From contig NZ_LZKQ01000145.1 of assembly GCF_001668675.1 (NCBI RefSeq), positions 1-33,085 of the forward strand: a DNA stretch of 33,085 nt, in the 5' to 3' direction. This stretch comes from Mycobacterium asiaticum (lineage in GTDB: Bacteria > Actinomycetota > Actinomycetes > Mycobacteriales > Mycobacteriaceae). The notes below the pieces were generated by a model. That model had not been told where the DNA came from and ran no database searches. It saw only the letters and a program-made list of their open reading frames with translations. Each line of letters starts with the position of its first letter. The first letter of the stretch is position 1. Shown one piece after another: positions 25,847 through 33,085 of the stretch. A program made the translations under genes and the position numbers.

Positions 25847-26848
25847 GTGATGTTCTCAGCTGCTGGCGCCCTCGCGCGATGGATCGCCCCGTTACTGACA
25901 GTCGCGGCCATTGCCGGCCTCGGTTTGATTGCCGACCCGGTGCAGGCCGGCCGCACCCCGGCGGTGCGCCTGGCCGCCGATGGCAACCCACTGGCCGGCA
26001 TGCCGTTCTATGTGAACCCGAACTCCGCGGCCATGCGCGCCGCCCAGCACGCCGACCCGCCGAGCCCCGAATTGACCGCCATCGCCAACACCCCGCAGGC
26101 GTACTGGATCGTCCCCGGTTCCTCGGCATCGACGGTCGCCAAGTACGCCGGTGACGCGGCGGCCGCCGGCGCGATGCCCGTGTTCAGCATCTACGGGATC
26201 CCGCACCGCGACTGCGGCAGCTTTGCCGCGGGAGGGTTCGGCTCGGCGGGTGAGTATCGGAGCTGGATCGACGGCATCGCCAACGACCTGGGTTCATCGC
26301 CGGCGGCGGTCGTGGTCGAACCGGATGCGCTGGCTATGGCCGACTGCCTCTCCGGCGACCAGCGCCAGGAACGCTACGACCTGATCCGCTACGCCGTCGA
26401 CGCGTTGACCCGCGACCCGAACGCGGCCGTGTATGTCGACGCCGGGCACCTGCGCTGGCACAGCGCCGAGGACATGGCCGGCCGGCTCAACCAGGCCGGC
26501 GTCGCCCGGGCCCGGGGCTTCAGCCTCAACACCGCGAACTTCTTCACCACCGGAGACGAAATTGGTTACGGCGAGGCGATCTCGGGCCTCACCAACGGCG
26601 CCCACTACGTGATCGACACATCGCGCAACGGCGTAGGGCCCGCGCCCGACTCCGCACTGAACTGGTGCAACCCCAGCGGTCGGGCACTAGGCACCCCGCC
26701 GACCGCCGCCACCGCGGGCGCGCACGCCGATGCATACCTCTGGATCAAGCGTCCCGGTGAGTCCGACGGCACCTGCGACAAGGGTGATCCGCCGGCTGGC
26801 ACCTTCGTGAACCAGTTCGCCATCGATCTGGCGCGCCGCGCGGGTTAA
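25847..26848 (+). CDS. celA1: Secreted glycoside hydrolase family 6 (CelA1-type cellulase)
   Basis: This 333-residue protein is a GH6 endoglucanase that would cut beta-1,4-glucan outside the cell. An N-terminal hydrophobic segment (ARWIAPLLTVAAIAGLGLIADPVQA) acts as signal peptide or anchor. GH6 landmarks are YGIPHRDCGS with Asp122, VVVEPDALAMADC with the general-acid Asp160, YVDAGHLRW, and LWIKRPGESDGTC. These stretches agree with my memory of M. tuberculosis CelA1, including the ALARW start region. There is no carbohydrate-binding module. GTG at 25847 is 6 nt after a -10 hexamer; the ATG at 25850 is the next codon. Cellulase in mycobacteria has been linked to biofilm cellulose, but this is inference here. 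Confidence 0.92.
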   Translation: MMFSAAGALARWIAPLLTVAAIAGLGLIADPVQAGRTPAVRLAADGNPLAGMPFYVNPNSAAMRAAQHADPPSPELTAIANTPQAYWIVPGSSASTVAKYAGDAAAAGAMPVFSIYGIPHRDCGSFAAGGFGSAGEYRSWIDGIANDLGSSPAAVVVEPDALAMADCLSGDQRQERYDLIRYAVDALTRDPNAAVYVDAGHLRWHSAEDMAGRLNQAGVARARGFSLNTANFFTTGDEIGYGEAISGLTNGAHYVIDTSRNGVGPAPDSALNWCNPSGRALGTPPTAATAGAHADAYLWIKRPGESDGTCDKGDPPAGTFVNQFAIDLARRAG

Positions 26849-26970
26849 ACCGAAATCATTCCGCTGACCTCCGGAAAGGCGTAACTTTTTCTCCAGCTAT
26901 CGGCGTAAAAACCTGGGCGCTGGGTAAACATACGTCGAATAGTCGCTTTGCAGAACCGGAGGGCTGCACG

Positions 26971-27450
26971 GTGAGGTGGGTGTTCGGGGTGCTGGGCGCC
27001 GCGGCGGTGCTCGGGTCGCTTTTCGGGTTAACACTGCCCCTGTCGCTGCAAGTAGTCGACCGTGCGGGAACGCCAATCGCGTGCGGCACCGGATTCCATC
27101 CGGACCGTGCCGTCGCGGCCCACGAAGACGTCGTCAATCGGGACCTCCAGACCCACTTCGGCGCGCCGTATGAGCTCAGTGACTACACGGCTCAATGCGA
27201 CGCAATGGTCGCCACCCGACGCGACATCTCCTTTTCCGTAATGGCTTTCGGCGGCGGCCTGCTGGCTGCCGCCGTCGTGCTCACGCTGCGGGCTGCCGGC
27301 TACGTGGATTTTTCCCGACGAAGCCGTAGTCAGCGGTGGGTCACTGGAGACAGAGCGGTCGGCACGCCGAAACCGACGCCCCCGCCGGTCCGCTATTGCG
27401 ACGATCTCAGCAGTGCGCTCAGCAGCATCGGGATCCGGGTCCAGCACTGA
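26971..27450 (+). CDS. Small membrane protein with two transmembrane helices
   Basis: This 159-residue protein has two hydrophobic segments: VFGVLGAAAVLGSLFGLTLPL (near 4-24) and SVMAFGGGLLAAAVVLTLRAA (near 89-109). The loop between them holds two Cys (ACGTGFHP and YTAQCDAM) and should lie outside the membrane, while the C-terminal tail of about 45 residues is basic and proline-rich (GTPKPTPPPVRYC). I know of similar mycobacterial conserved proteins but no function. The GTG at 26971 has GGAGGG 6 nt upstream. It follows the GH6 gene by 122 bp and converges on the thiolase-like gene. Confidence 0.75.
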   Translation: MRWVFGVLGAAAVLGSLFGLTLPLSLQVVDRAGTPIACGTGFHPDRAVAAHEDVVNRDLQTHFGAPYELSDYTAQCDAMVATRRDISFSVMAFGGGLLAAAVVLTLRAAGYVDFSRRSRSQRWVTGDRAVGTPKPTPPPVRYCDDLSSALSSIGIRVQH

Positions 27451-27496
27451 ACCCAGACTGGACGATTTTGAACGCGGACGACTGCGATATCTGTGT

Positions 27497-28672
27497 CTAA
27501 GCGCGCCGCAACAACATTGCGGTGGTGCCACTGTTCGCCGCGCCGACGCCGACCGCGGCCAGTGCCGCCCCCTCGACTTGCCGGGCACCCGCCTCACCCC
27601 GAATTTGCAGACACGCTTCGTGCAGGTGGCCGAAACCGTGGAGACGCCCGCCCGACAGCTGACCCCCGGCGGTGTTGATCGGCAGGTCGCCACCCAACGA
27701 AATGCGGTTCGGGTCGGCAATCCATTCGCCCGACTCTCCGACAGGGCAGAAACCGAAGTCCTCCAGCCAGCACAACACGAACACACTGAACCCGTCGTAC
27801 AGGGAAGCCACATCGACGTCGGCAACGCGGAAATCGGTCCGCTCCCACACCGAAGACCAGCGGGAGCTGATCCGGGTGATGTCTTGTCCCGCTTCCCACG
27901 TGAAGCGGTCGTGATGGGCGCAATCAAGCGCCTCGACGACCACGCCCGGGTGGTCAAGCCCGGCGGAATGCTCGGCACGTGAGATGACGAACGCGGTGGC
28001 GCCGTCACAAGCGATATCACAGTCGAACATGCACAAAGGGTCCGAGATCATCCGAGCGCCCAAATACATCTCGAGATCCATCGGCTGGGTGTAGATCGCG
28101 CTCGGGTTACGGGTGGCGTGCGCCCGCTGAGCGACGGCAACGGAACCCAACTGCTCGCGCGTCAGACCGTATCGGTGCATCCTCGCCCGGATCTGCAGCG
28201 CGGCCAGATTGGCAGCCGTTGCGCCAAAAGGCAACTGCCAGGCCAACAATCCGCTCGGTCGGCTAGCGCCTGCGCCGTAACCCCGGCGCCGGCCGACTCC
28301 CTGGGCTGTGCCCTCCCAAATGCTCCGCCAACACAACACGTGGCGGGCGAGTCCGCTGGCGACAGCCATCATCGCATCAACTACCGCCCCCAGCTGGCCC
28401 GGCGACTCCACACCCCCGGCAACCCAATTCGGCTTGATACCCAGCGCGTCGTGAATGTCGCGCGACGAGGCCCCCGAAAAACCGAGCCCAGGTTGTGAGG
28501 CTCCGGGATACGTTGTCAGGCCGTCGATATCGGCCAGGGTGAGGTTGGCGTCGGCGACGGCGGCCTCACACGCTTCCACGGTCAGATCAAGACCCTCCCG
28601 CCCGAGTCGGCGGCCGATTGCGGACTGGCCGATACCGCTGATGATGACGCGCTCGGTCAACGGACTCGTCAT
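27497..28672 (-). CDS. Thiolase-fold protein, Ltp2-like (steroid/side-chain aldolase type)
   Basis: This 391-residue protein has the thiolase fold (VIISGIGQSAIGRR start, IACDGATAFVISRAEH, NTAGGQLSGGRLHGFGHLHEACLQIRG end). The usual catalytic Cys of thiolases is absent: the corresponding stretch is GGVESPGQLGAV. The Cys-His pair of the C-terminal half is also altered. This and the coupled DUF35 gene match Ltp2-type aldolases, which cleave steroid side-chain thioesters by retro-aldol chemistry using Tyr residues; SLYDGF may hold one. Condensing activity is therefore unlikely. The ATG at 28672 overlaps the stop of the DUF35 gene by one base (TGATG), so the two are co-translated and probably form a complex. 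Confidence 0.88.
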   Translation of the reverse strand: MTSPLTERVIISGIGQSAIGRRLGREGLDLTVEACEAAVADANLTLADIDGLTTYPGASQPGLGFSGASSRDIHDALGIKPNWVAGGVESPGQLGAVVDAMMAVASGLARHVLCWRSIWEGTAQGVGRRRGYGAGASRPSGLLAWQLPFGATAANLAALQIRARMHRYGLTREQLGSVAVAQRAHATRNPSAIYTQPMDLEMYLGARMISDPLCMFDCDIACDGATAFVISRAEHSAGLDHPGVVVEALDCAHHDRFTWEAGQDITRISSRWSSVWERTDFRVADVDVASLYDGFSVFVLCWLEDFGFCPVGESGEWIADPNRISLGGDLPINTAGGQLSGGRLHGFGHLHEACLQIRGEAGARQVEGAALAAVGVGAANSGTTAMLLRRA

Positions 28673-29088
28673 CAGCGCGCCGGTTCAAACAGCGGTACGT
28701 AAACCTCGTCATCGCCGTCGATGAGCCGCTCGAAGACCAACCGCAGGGCCATGCCGACGGCAAGCTCGCCTGGGTCGGAGTTGACCAGATTCGTCAACAA
28801 CCGGGCACCCGTGTCCTCGATGGGGTTGACGAAGGCGATGACGTAAGGCGGTTCGTAGGCCGGAAACCACTGATGGCGGTTGATTGTCCACGACTCGAGC
28901 CGCCCGCGGCCGCTCAATTCGACCCACTCCAAGGCGGCGTGCTCGTGCGGGCAGCGCAACGCAGGTGGATGACACAGTCGCCGACAGCGCGTACACCGCT
29001 GCAGTCGGAGTACCCCTTGGGCACCGCAAGTCCAGAACGGTCTGCTCAGGTCGGTCACGTCGGGCATCGGTCGCCGGATGTCTGACAT
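28672..29088 (-). CDS. DUF35 zinc-ribbon/OB-fold partner protein
   Basis: This 138-residue protein has a zinc-ribbon segment RCTRCRRLCHPPALRCPHE followed by an OB-fold (GRGRLESWTINRHQWFP, YVIAFVNPIEDTGARLLTNL, VGMALRLVFE). The ribbon has Cys32-x2-Cys35, but the second pair is reduced to Cys46 followed by His48/His50, so metal binding may use His or be lost. DUF35 proteins bind acyl-CoA and pair with thiolase-fold enzymes; in the Ltp2 system the partner is required for aldolase activity. The ATG at 29088 has GAGGAA just upstream. It overlaps the downstream thiolase-like gene by one base and follows the SDR gene by 26 bp, read leftwards. Confidence 0.88.
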   Translation of the reverse strand: MSDIRRPMPDVTDLSRPFWTCGAQGVLRLQRCTRCRRLCHPPALRCPHEHAALEWVELSGRGRLESWTINRHQWFPAYEPPYVIAFVNPIEDTGARLLTNLVNSDPGELAVGMALRLVFERLIDGDDEVYVPLFEPAR

Positions 29089-29114
29089 CTTTTCCTCAGC
29101 CAGTCGCGCGGGCG

Positions 29115-29915
29115 CTACCCGAAGACACCGGGGGATTGCGAATAGTCGACCGTGGACAATTCGGTCATCCCGCCGTCGATGTGTAGCACCGTTCCCGTGA
29201 CGAATGCTGCATCATCACCGGCCAGAAACGCTACCGCCGGGGCGATTTCGGTATCGGGATCCGCGCCGCGCTTCATCGGTGACGCCTGAGCGGTTCGGGT
29301 GTAGTTGTCCCACTCGGTGCCGATCATCCTCTGCTGAACTTCCGTCAGAGCGAACGGACAGACCGCGTTGACGCGAATGTGATGGCGTGCCCACTCGTTG
29401 GCGGCGACTTTCGTCAGGGCGGCTACTGCCCCCTTGGCCGCGGAATACGGAGCGGTGTAAGCGATCCCGGCCAGGGCCGAGCCCGACACGAAGTTGATCA
29501 CCGATGCCCGACCGGAAGCCCGCAAGAACGGGAAGCCGATCTGCATGAAACGAAACGTCGCCTTCGGCCCGGTAGCTTCCGACAGCTCCCAGTCCTTTTC
29601 CGTGACCAGCTCCAAAGCCTTGGGCATGGCGAAGAATTGGGCAGCGTTGACCATGATGTCGATTCGGCCGTCACCGTCTGCCGCGACTCGGTGCACCGCC
29701 GCCTCGATGTCTTCGCGACGGGCGACATTCGCTCGGAGCCACGATGCACGACCATCCTTCATCCGGATCTGTTCGACGCATTCGGCCGCTTTGTCTTCGT
29801 TCAAGTCGACGATGGTGACATGAGCGCCCAGTTCGGCGAGTCGATGCGCTATCGCGCGACCAAGACCCTGCGCCCCGCCGGTCACCAAGGCCTGCCTGTC
29901 CGCCAAACCGGCCAC
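29115..29915 (-). CDS. Short-chain dehydrogenase/reductase
   Basis: This 266-residue SDR has TGGAQGLG at 12-19, an Asp after strand 2 (VDLNED) that favours NAD+, catalytic Ser144, Tyr157 and Lys161 (YSAAK), and the C-terminal FVTGTVLHIDGGMT typical of FabG-like hydroxyacyl or alcohol dehydrogenases. The usual NNAG motif is VNAAQF, so the structural Asn is kept but the loop is unusual. The GTG at 29915 follows AAGGGGAG by 6 nt; the longer frame to 29960 is not supported. It is the first gene of a leftward operon with DUF35 and the Ltp2-like gene, so oxidation of a beta-hydroxyacyl or steroid alcohol is a plausible job. An inverted repeat lies just upstream. Confidence 0.9.
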   Translation of the reverse strand: MAGLADRQALVTGGAQGLGRAIAHRLAELGAHVTIVDLNEDKAAECVEQIRMKDGRASWLRANVARREDIEAAVHRVAADGDGRIDIMVNAAQFFAMPKALELVTEKDWELSEATGPKATFRFMQIGFPFLRASGRASVINFVSGSALAGIAYTAPYSAAKGAVAALTKVAANEWARHHIRVNAVCPFALTEVQQRMIGTEWDNYTRTAQASPMKRGADPDTEIAPAVAFLAGDDAAFVTGTVLHIDGGMTELSTVDYSQSPGVFG

Positions 29916-29950
29916 AATGACTCCCCTTCTGCGTGACGCACAGATATAAC

Positions 29951-29973
29951 ACTTGAACATATTGCGTTCAAGT
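29951..29973. promoter_or_regulatory. Inverted repeat ACTTGAA-N9-TTCAAGT, probable operator
   Basis: A perfect 7-bp inverted repeat with 9-bp spacer lies 36 bp before the SDR start, where a repressor could block the SDR/DUF35/Ltp2-like operon. It differs from the 28-bp repeats further left and from the palindrome at 30874, implying a separate regulator. Confidence 0.55.
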
Positions 29974-30014
29974 ATTCAATCACAATCGGACGTCACCCAT
30001 GGGACCGCGACCGG

Positions 30015-30794
30015 TCATGAGCGCTGCCCGCCGGTGACAAAAACGTCTTGCCCCGTTATCGCCGACGCGGCATCGGACGCCAGCCACACCGACACGTCGG
30101 CAATCTCCTCGGGCCGAACAAGTCGGCCTAATGCGTTTGACGCGGCGATCTGCGCACGCGCTTGCTCCGGTTCGATCCGCTGCTGCGCTGCCAGCCTGTC
30201 GATGTAGCCGTCGAGTAACTCCCCCATCACGGCACCGACCACGATGGTGTTCACCCGTATCCCGATGCCGCCGGTCTCCAACGCCATTGTCTGGCACAAA
30301 GCGCTCAGCGCCAGCTTCGCGGCCGCATAATGGCCCTTTCCCGCCCGCACCGACCTGGACGCAGCCGAGGACATGAACTGGATATTGCCGTTACCATTGC
30401 CGATCATGAACTGCTGCAACGCCTCCCGGGATAGCACCATCGGTGCCACCAGGTTCGTCCCCAGCACATCCCACCAGTTGCCCACCGTTGCTTGACTGAT
30501 CGTCTGGTCGACGCCCGGGATAGCCGCGTTGTTCACCAAGACGTCCAAGCGACCGAAATGCCCCAGTGCGCCGGCGATCACTTCTCGGCATTGACCCTCG
30601 TCGCGGATATCCGCGACGAGTTCCAGGGATTCAGCGCCCGCTTCGGCGACCAGTTGCGCGGTCTGTTTCAGCTGCGCTGCGCGGCGTGCAACTAACACCA
30701 CCGAAGCACCGGCCCGCGCATGCCGCAGGGCGAGCACCCGCCCGATTCCCCCGCTCGCCCCGGTGATCAGCGCTACGCGTCCATTCAGCACCAT
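30015..30794 (-). CDS. Short-chain dehydrogenase/reductase (FabG-like)
   Basis: This 259-residue SDR has TGASGGIG at 11-18, NNA at 88-90, Ser142/143, Tyr156 and Lys160 (YAAAK), and the closing SAITGQDVFVTGGQ. Arg37/Arg38 after strand 2 (VARR) favour NADP(H). The protein is full length. The ATG at 30794 starts directly at the conserved MVLNGRVALITG; the open frame to 30863 is not supported by a ribosome site. It lies upstream of the SDR/DUF35/Ltp2-like operon but is separated from it by its own gap containing the operator at 29951, and is divergent from the aldehyde dehydrogenase gene. A role in the same side-chain oxidation is inferred from position. Confidence 0.88.
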   Translation of the reverse strand: MVLNGRVALITGASGGIGRVLALRHARAGASVVLVARRAAQLKQTAQLVAEAGAESLELVADIRDEGQCREVIAGALGHFGRLDVLVNNAAIPGVDQTISQATVGNWWDVLGTNLVAPMVLSREALQQFMIGNGNGNIQFMSSAASRSVRAGKGHYAAAKLALSALCQTMALETGGIGIRVNTIVVGAVMGELLDGYIDRLAAQQRIEPEQARAQIAASNALGRLVRPEEIADVSVWLASDAASAITGQDVFVTGGQRS

Positions 30795-30873
30795 TGCTGC
30801 GATACCCGCTGTCGTCGATTGAATCGTATGGACCTGCACCTGCGCCGACCTCACCGGCTGCATGCTCTACACA

Positions 30874-30890
30874 AGTACAGAAACTGTACT
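30874..30890. promoter_or_regulatory. Palindrome AGTACAG-AAA-CTGTACT over the aldehyde dehydrogenase promoter
   Basis: A perfect 7-bp inverted repeat with 3-bp spacer overlaps the -10 TACTAT at 30887-30892, 10 nt before the GTG at 30903. A repressor binding here would block the promoter directly. The regulator is not identified. Confidence 0.65.
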
Positions 30891-30902
30891 ATTGTTTCTA
30901 AA

Positions 30903-32300
30903 GTGAGCGCAATCTCCGTGCTTCCACACTTGTCACGCGTGACGCTGCCGCAACCACGGATGTTCATCAACGGCTCGTGGGTCGACGGTCGGGCCGAACC
31001 GATACAGCACATTCATCCGGCAAGCGGAGAAGCGCTCTTTCAGGCACCGAACGCCGACAGATCCGCGGTCGATGCCGCAGTGACCGCTGCGCGCACCGCG
31101 TTCGACGACGGCCCCTGGCCTCGGTTACCCGCACGCGATCGGGCGCGGTTCCTGCGTTCCATTGCTGAACTGATTCGGTCCGACGCAGCGAACCTGAATG
31201 CTCTACTGTCCCTGGACAATGCGACGCCCAGCTCATTCGTCGGTTTCTACCAGATGGGCGCCGAATACCCGGCCGATCTCTTCGACACCTGTGCCGGTTG
31301 GGTCGACAAGATCACCGGCGCGACCTACCCGCAATGGGAACCCAACCAACCCTTCACCTTCACGACACACGAACCCGTCGGTGTCGCCGCGATCATCACG
31401 CCGTGGAATGCACCGATGAGCTTATTCGCTCAGAAGCTTGCCCCCGCGCTAGCGGCGGGTTGCACTGTCGTCGCAAAACCGTCGGAATTGTCTCCGCTGG
31501 TCAGCCTGCGAATGGCTGAGCTGATAGCGCAAGCCGATCTGCCTGCTGGGGTGGTCAACATCGTGACCGGTCCGGGTGATCCGGTGGGGACTGCTCTCGT
31601 CGGAGATCCCCGCGTCGACAAGGTGTCATTCACCGGGAGTCGCGACGTCGGCGGGGCGATCGCGGCGACGGTCAGTGCCCGGATCGGCCGCGTCTCGCTG
31701 GAATTGGGCGGCAAGAGCCCAGCGCTGATCTTCTCCGACGCCGATCTGAGCACGGCCGTCGGAATCGCCGCCGGCAACGCATTCCTGGGCTTGTCGGGTC
31801 AGGTCTGCGTCTGTCAGTCACGGATTTTGGCACACCGCGCGGTGTACGACGAAGTGGTGGCAAATCTGGTCGGTTTCGCGGCGGCCGCCGCGTTCGGTGA
31901 CCCCTTCGATCCGAAAGTTTCGGCGGCCCCGATGATCAGTACGCGGCACATGCACCGCGTCCTTGGACACATTGAGCGCGCCGTTGCTGACGGCGCTCAG
32001 CTTGCCGTCGGCGGCGGACGTGCCGAAAATGTCAGTAACGCAGGGAACTTCGTTGCCCCTACGGTTCTGGTCGACGCGGACAACTCGATGGCGGTCGCAC
32101 AAGATGAGATATTTGGGCCGGTTTTGTGTGTGCTTCCGTTCAACGACGAGGACGAGGCCATCCGGTTGGCCAACGACACCAGGTATGGCTTGGGTGCCGC
32201 CGTCTACACCCGCGATGTCAACCGGGCGCTGCGGGTCAGTAGGGCATTGCGCGCCGGCAGGGTCAAGTCCAGGGACGTGGTGTATGACGTCGTCGTGTGA
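30903..32300 (+). pseudogene. Aldehyde dehydrogenase, C-terminus lost at an IS256-family insertion
   Basis: From the GTG at 30903 the protein has 465 residues with the NAD-dependent aldehyde dehydrogenase landmarks: ITPWNAPMSLFAQKLAPALAAGC, the cofactor segment VSFTGSRDVGG, Glu267 in LELGGKSP, the catalytic Cys302 in GQVCVCQSRI, and IFGPVLCVLPFNDEDEAI. The family normally continues after the LRAGRV segment with about 40 more residues (the oligomerisation strand and the PFGGxKxSG box); here the frame instead reads KSRDVVYDVVV and stops, just before the transposase gene. Loss of that C-terminus usually destroys folding, so I call it a probable pseudogene. The start near 30903 lies almost at the predicted transcription start; an ATG at 30960 is an alternative. 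Confidence 0.85.
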
Positions 32301-33085
32301 TTCTTCGCTGTCGTGGTTAGGCGGTTAGTGCTGCGGGTGCGTCCTCCTGTTCTGGTGTTGTGGTGGTGGTGACTCGGGATTTGCTGAGGACGTCGAGGCC
32401 CAGATAGCGGCGTGATTCGGCCCATTCGTCGTGTTGTTCGGCCAGCACGGCGCCGACGAGGCGGATCAGGGCTTCGCGGTCGGGGAAGATCCCGACGACA
32501 TCGGTGCGACGGCGGATTTCTTTGTTGAGTCGTTCTTGAGGGTTGTTGGACCAGATCTGGCGCCAGATCTGCTTGGGAAAAGCGGTGAAGGCCAGCAGGT
32601 CGGACCGGGCGGCTTCGAGGTGATCAGCGACCTTAGGCAGCTTGTCAGCCAGGGCGTCGATGATCCGGTCATATTGCGCGGCAACGGATGTGGCGTCGGG
32701 TTGGTCGAACACCGAATGCAGCAGGGTCTTGACCCAGGGCCAGGAGCTCTTGGGGGTGATGGCCATCAAGTTGGTGGCGTAGTGGGTGCGGCAGCGCTGC
32801 CAGGACGCCCCGGGTAAGGTGGCCCCGATCGCTGAGAGCAGGCCAGCATGGGCGTCGCTGGTGACCAGCGCCACCCCAGATAGGCCGCGCGCGGTCAACG
32901 AGCGCAGAAACGTCAACCAGCCCGCGCCGTCTTCGGCGGTGGTGACGTCGATGCCCAGGATTTCGCGGTAGCCCTCGGCGTTGACGCCCACCGCGATCAG
33001 CGCGTGCACGTTGACCACGCGACCGGCCTCGCGGACCTTGAGTACCAGGGCATCGGCGGCCATGAACGTATACGGGCCGGCATCG
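32262..33085 (-). mobile_element. IS256-family insertion sequence, left part (continues past the right edge)
   Basis: The element begins about where the aldehyde dehydrogenase homology stops (near 32262) and includes the transposase gene read leftwards. Only one end is in view, so terminal repeats and target duplication cannot be confirmed. The boundary is approximate. Confidence 0.75.
32317..33085 (-). CDS. IS256-family (mutator-type) transposase, C-terminal part
   Basis: The visible part is about 256 residues; the frame is open at the right edge (DAGPYTFMAADALVLKVREA), so the N-terminus lies outside and the ATG at 33063 is not the start. It contains the DDE-type catalytic residues of the family: Asp in MAADAL, Asp in LVTSDAHAGL and Glu in NNPQERLNKEIRRRT, plus QRCRTHYATNL. 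The C-terminus (TPEQEDAPAALTA) is intact. Transposases of this family move the element by cutting and circularising its ends. Its 3' end is 17 bp from the truncated aldehyde dehydrogenase frame, consistent with insertion into that gene. Confidence 0.94.
   Translation of the reverse strand, partial: DAGPYTFMAADALVLKVREAGRVVNVHALIAVGVNAEGYREILGIDVTTAEDGAGWLTFLRSLTARGLSGVALVTSDAHAGLLSAIGATLPGASWQRCRTHYATNLMAITPKSSWPWVKTLLHSVFDQPDATSVAAQYDRIIDALADKLPKVADHLEAARSDLLAFTAFPKQIWRQIWSNNPQERLNKEIRRRTDVVGIFPDREALIRLVGAVLAEQHDEWAESRRYLGLDVLSKSRVTTTTTPEQEDAPAALTA

Overview
The window reads as the chromosome of a mycobacterium. It is GC-rich with dense genes on both strands. It opens inside a PE_PGRS gene, a family typical of the slow-growing, tuberculosis-related mycobacteria, and carries other mycobacterial families: an MspA-like porin, a CYP144-type P450 beside a TetR gene, a CelA1-type GH6 protein, HelR and an IS256-family transposase. 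Species cannot be fixed from the sequence alone.

Layout. 1-1339 (-) is the 5' part of a PE_PGRS gene with an apparent frameshift. 1606-8809 holds mixed housekeeping and envelope genes: a PPK2 kinase, a class-C beta-lactamase-fold hydrolase, an MspA-family porin, a small secreted protein, an SDR, a DoxX gene with an in-frame stop, an HD-domain protein, an SMR efflux pump, an alpha/beta hydrolase and a CD225 membrane protein. 8877-10645 (-) is a DHA2 drug-efflux gene with a decayed TetR remnant behind it. 10810-15615 (+) is helR, a rifamycin-resistance RNA polymerase-remodelling ATPase behind a palindrome resembling the rifamycin-associated element, followed by glgP. 15633-17018 holds a small HicB-like protein, an alpha/beta hydrolase and a small charged protein.

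17064-25792 looks catabolic: CYP144-type P450 and TetR (divergent), a Rieske oxygenase with an HSL-type esterase, an epoxide-hydrolase-like enzyme, a Baeyer-Villiger monooxygenase related to HAPMO, a PF10118 protein and a second TetR. Two divergent intergenic regions here share one 28-bp inverted-repeat design (7-bp arms, 14-bp spacer) in which each arm contains a -10 hexamer. This suggests common control of oxygenation, Baeyer-Villiger and ester-cleavage steps on an unknown ketone.

25847-27450 has the GH6 secreted protein and a small membrane protein. 27497-32300 looks like side-chain degradation: an Ltp2-like thiolase-fold protein coupled to a DUF35 partner, two SDRs and an aldehyde dehydrogenase. 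The last has lost its C-terminus to an IS256-family element that runs off the right edge.

A recurring theme is leaderless expression. At nine or more places a TANNNT hexamer sits 6-7 nt before an ATG or GTG. In two of these the leaderless ORF is a tiny upstream peptide (10 and 8 codons) whose stop overlaps the start of the main gene. No tRNA, rRNA or CRISPR array was seen.
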